From the NCBI GenBank assembly GCA_036794765.1, contig DAIRGB010000021.1:1-14608 (forward strand): a stretch of DNA of 14,608 nucleotides, read 5' to 3'. Both the position numbers and the translations under genes were made by a program. This document shows positions 12,981 through 14,608 of this stretch, piece by piece. Position 1 is the stretch's first letter; the number at the start of each line of letters is the position of its first letter. Below the pieces are notes generated by a model, which worked only from the letters and a program-made list of their open reading frames with translations, was not told the DNA's origin and ran no database searches. Source of the DNA: DAIRGB01 sp036794765. GTDB lineage: Bacteria; Patescibacteriota; JAHJAL01.

Positions 12981-13799
12981 TTATCGCCTTTGTCTTAAGG
13001 CTTCGTAGAGAATGATGGCGGAGGAGACGGAAAGATTGAGACTATCTGCTTGTCCGAGCATGGGAATTTTTGTTTTGTGTGTACTATTTTTTAGCCAAAG
13101 AGGTGAAAGGCCTTCATGTTCGGTGCCAATTATGATAGCGGATGGCTTGATGAAATCGATCTCATAGTAATATTTGTTGGTGTGAGGAGTGGTGGAAATA
13201 ATTTGAATTTGATTTTGTTGGAGTTGTTTGATGGTTTCGGTGGAGGAGGCAAGATAGATTGGACGGGAAAAAAAAGTACCACAGGCGGATCGGATGACGT
13301 TGGGATTGAATAAATCTAGTTTGGGGTCGCAGATTATGATGGCATTTACTTGGGTGGCGTCGGCAGTTCTTAGGATGGCGCCGAGATTTCCTGGTTTTTC
13401 TGGGGATTCTAGGATCAAAAATAGTGGAACTGTGGTTTCTAGGGGATTGATTTTAGTTGCCAGGAATAAATTGTCGGGAAGTTGGGTGTTTGGTTGACGA
13501 AAAATGGCGAGATAACCGTCGGGGTGTTCACGGTAGGAAATTTTGGTAAAGAGCTGGGGGGTTAGATAATAGGTTTTTGGTTCAGGGTGATAGGTTTTTG
13601 AGGGGAGAAGATTGGATTTATTTTTGGAAAAGAAATCCGGACAGAGATACAAACTTTCTATTGTCAATTTGTTTTCCAGGGCGCGGGATATTTCTCGATA
13701 TCCTTCAATGATAAAGAGACCGGATTTATTTCGTTCTCTTTTTTTGTATAGCTTAATAATATTTTTTATTTTGGGGTTGTTTGGGCTGAAAATGGACAT
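12981..13799 (-). CDS. SpoU/TrmH-family RNA 2'-O-methyltransferase
   Basis: The 272-residue protein is the only minus-strand gene I can support. Residues 1-105 form a substrate-binding domain (RNKSGLFIIEGYREISRAL), and residues about 122-272 form a SPOUT knot domain with all three motifs: motif 1 ESPEKPGNLGAILRTA (131-146), motif 2 IIIGTEHEGLS (222-232) and motif 3 IPMLGQADSLNLSVSSAI (245-262). It methylates a ribose 2'-OH in rRNA (RlmB-like) or tRNA; the target cannot be told from sequence. The length fits RlmB/TsnR-type members. It converges on the terpene-synthase-like gene with a 48-bp gap that has no clear terminator. A CATAAT box 14 bases before the start codon may serve as -10 (13814-13819). 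Its coding strand is C-rich, opposite to its neighbours. Confidence 0.92.
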   Translation of the reverse strand: MSIFSPNNPKIKNIIKLYKKRERNKSGLFIIEGYREISRALENKLTIESLYLCPDFFSKNKSNLLPSKTYHPEPKTYYLTPQLFTKISYREHPDGYLAIFRQPNTQLPDNLFLATKINPLETTVPLFLILESPEKPGNLGAILRTADATQVNAIIICDPKLDLFNPNVIRSACGTFFSRPIYLASSTETIKQLQQNQIQIISTTPHTNKYYYEIDFIKPSAIIIGTEHEGLSPLWLKNSTHKTKIPMLGQADSLNLSVSSAIILYEALRQRR

Positions 13800-13834
13800 A
13801 GTGTTTGGAATAAATTATGCTAAAACGTAGTGTT

Positions 13835-13869
13835 TATAATTGTTTTTGGTTTGATGTGTCTGTTATATT
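13835..13869 (+). promoter_or_regulatory. Candidate -10 boxes in the divergent intergenic region
   Basis: Two + strand candidates lie between the methyltransferase and the last gene: TATAAT at 13835-13840 and TATATT at 13864-13869 preceded by TGT (extended -10). The latter has a weak TTGTTT 18 bp upstream and would give a leader of about 28 bases before ATG 13904. Confidence 0.3.
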
Positions 13870-13903
13870 GAAGTAAAAGACAAGATTTGTAGAAAAAATA
13901 ATT

Positions 13904-14587
13904 ATGGAAAATCGGAATTTTGAATGGAAAAGTGATGCTGATAGGAAGAAAGATGATTTTTTGTCCAAAATGAGGAAGATAAGGGAAAGTTTGGCTAGTG
14001 ACAAAAAGTATTCTTTGGTAGATGTGTATCGCTATGGCAGGGTAAAAAATTTGGTTGATTGTTCGACTGTTTTTTATAATCAGAAAAAAGAAGAAAAAAT
14101 GGAAGGATTTGGAGGAGTGTATGGTCGGAAAATAGTTGATATTAAAACTAGACTGGTGGCTGGGGTGAATAAGAGCTGGCTGTATGATGATTTGGGAAAT
14201 TTGATAGAAATGACGGATGTCAACCAAGGGGAGTTGATTGAAAAGAAGGTGGAGAGTATTAGATTGACTAGAACAAAACAGGCATTTTTGACTTATGTGG
14301 GCACTGGAGAAGTAAGAGTGGGGTTATGGAATAAAGAAAAGAGAGTTTCAGAAGTATATTATATCAAGAAAATTGCCGGAAAGTTGCAAGAGACTTTTTT
14401 GTATGGAGAGAAGGACGAGATTTGGCTGGGAATGGTAAATATTGATATGCCGAATAAAGATAAGTGTGATTTGCCATTTGTAATTCAAAAAAGAAGTGGT
14501 TCGATTGTGCTTTTGTGGAAGGATGGTAATGATTGGAAAAAAATAGAAGAAAAAGTGGCTTCCCGGAAAGGATTTCTGTCTCCTTAG
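13904..14587 (+). CDS. Hypothetical protein, beta-rich, unknown function
   Basis: The 227-residue product is not recognised. It has no signal peptide or membrane segment and should be cytoplasmic. The first 45 residues are highly charged and probably helical (ADRKKDDFLSKMRKIRESLASDKKY). From about residue 60 on it alternates hydrophobic and charged residues with many G, W and Y, which suggests a beta-rich fold (GKLQETFLYGEKDEIWLGMVNI). There is no good Shine-Dalgarno site before ATG 13904. The gene is complete, ending in TAG at 14585-14587, and is transcribed divergently from the methyltransferase. Codon and base use match the neighbouring + strand genes, so it looks native. The remaining 21 bases of the window hold nothing I can name. 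Confidence 0.8.
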   Translation: MENRNFEWKSDADRKKDDFLSKMRKIRESLASDKKYSLVDVYRYGRVKNLVDCSTVFYNQKKEEKMEGFGGVYGRKIVDIKTRLVAGVNKSWLYDDLGNLIEMTDVNQGELIEKKVESIRLTRTKQAFLTYVGTGEVRVGLWNKEKRVSEVYYIKKIAGKLQETFLYGEKDEIWLGMVNIDMPNKDKCDLPFVIQKRSGSIVLLWKDGNDWKKIEEKVASRKGFLSP

Positions 14588-14608
14588 CGAGGAGTGGCCT
14601 GCAATTAT

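Noticed and set aside
12990..13006. GCCTT...AAGGC hairpin near the end of the methyltransferase gene
   Set aside because: Short, inside the coding region and without a following T-tract on either strand.

Overview
The window looks like a stretch of core chromosome from an AT-rich, ultra-reduced bacterium, most likely a member of the Patescibacteria/CPR. This placement is inferred from gene content and style only: compact genes, weak or absent Shine-Dalgarno sites at many starts, small membrane proteins next to housekeeping genes, and a lamin-tail-domain surface protein. Three genes end in TGA, so the UGA-to-glycine code of Gracilibacteria/Absconditabacteria does not apply. The + strand is strongly enriched in G over C along its whole length, even across the single minus-strand gene.

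Layout. (1) 57-3829: a cluster made of an ATP-grasp/retropepsin-like fusion protein, the Holliday-junction genes ruvA and ruvB, a two-helix small membrane protein and a bacterial PH-domain membrane protein. (2) 3833-4250: a tandem array of 104-bp units whose gene-proximal copy forms a perfect 32-bp inverted repeat. (3) 4254-5342: queA (queuosine synthesis). (4) 5333-5580: a second, related array with 102-bp units and a perfect 33-bp inverted repeat that begins inside the end of queA. (5) 5664-7385: a secreted protein with two lamin-tail-like domains and two OB-fold-like domains. (6) 7403-8512: tsaE and tsaB (t6A tRNA modification). (7) 8671-12932: an OmpR-type response regulator, a 37-residue basic peptide gene with a strong ribosome-binding site and a GC-rich terminator, a membrane histidine kinase, and a large protein that joins an alpha-toroid domain carrying a DxDD motif to a domain with two DDxxD motifs, like a terpene synthase. 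(8) 12981-13799, minus strand: a SpoU/TrmH-family RNA 2'-O-methyltransferase. (9) 13904-14587: an unrecognised protein.

The most unusual structures are the two repeat arrays around queA. They share their period (102-104 bp), loop motifs and spacer motifs. Their stems, however, are unrelated to each other, and in each case the stem is perfectly complementary to sequence at the 3' end of the neighbouring gene. In both arrays the gene-proximal unit is a perfect hairpin and the distal units are progressively more diverged. This suggests an element that is repeatedly renewed at the gene-proximal side. The second point of interest is the two-component system linked to an isoprenoid-enzyme-like fusion.
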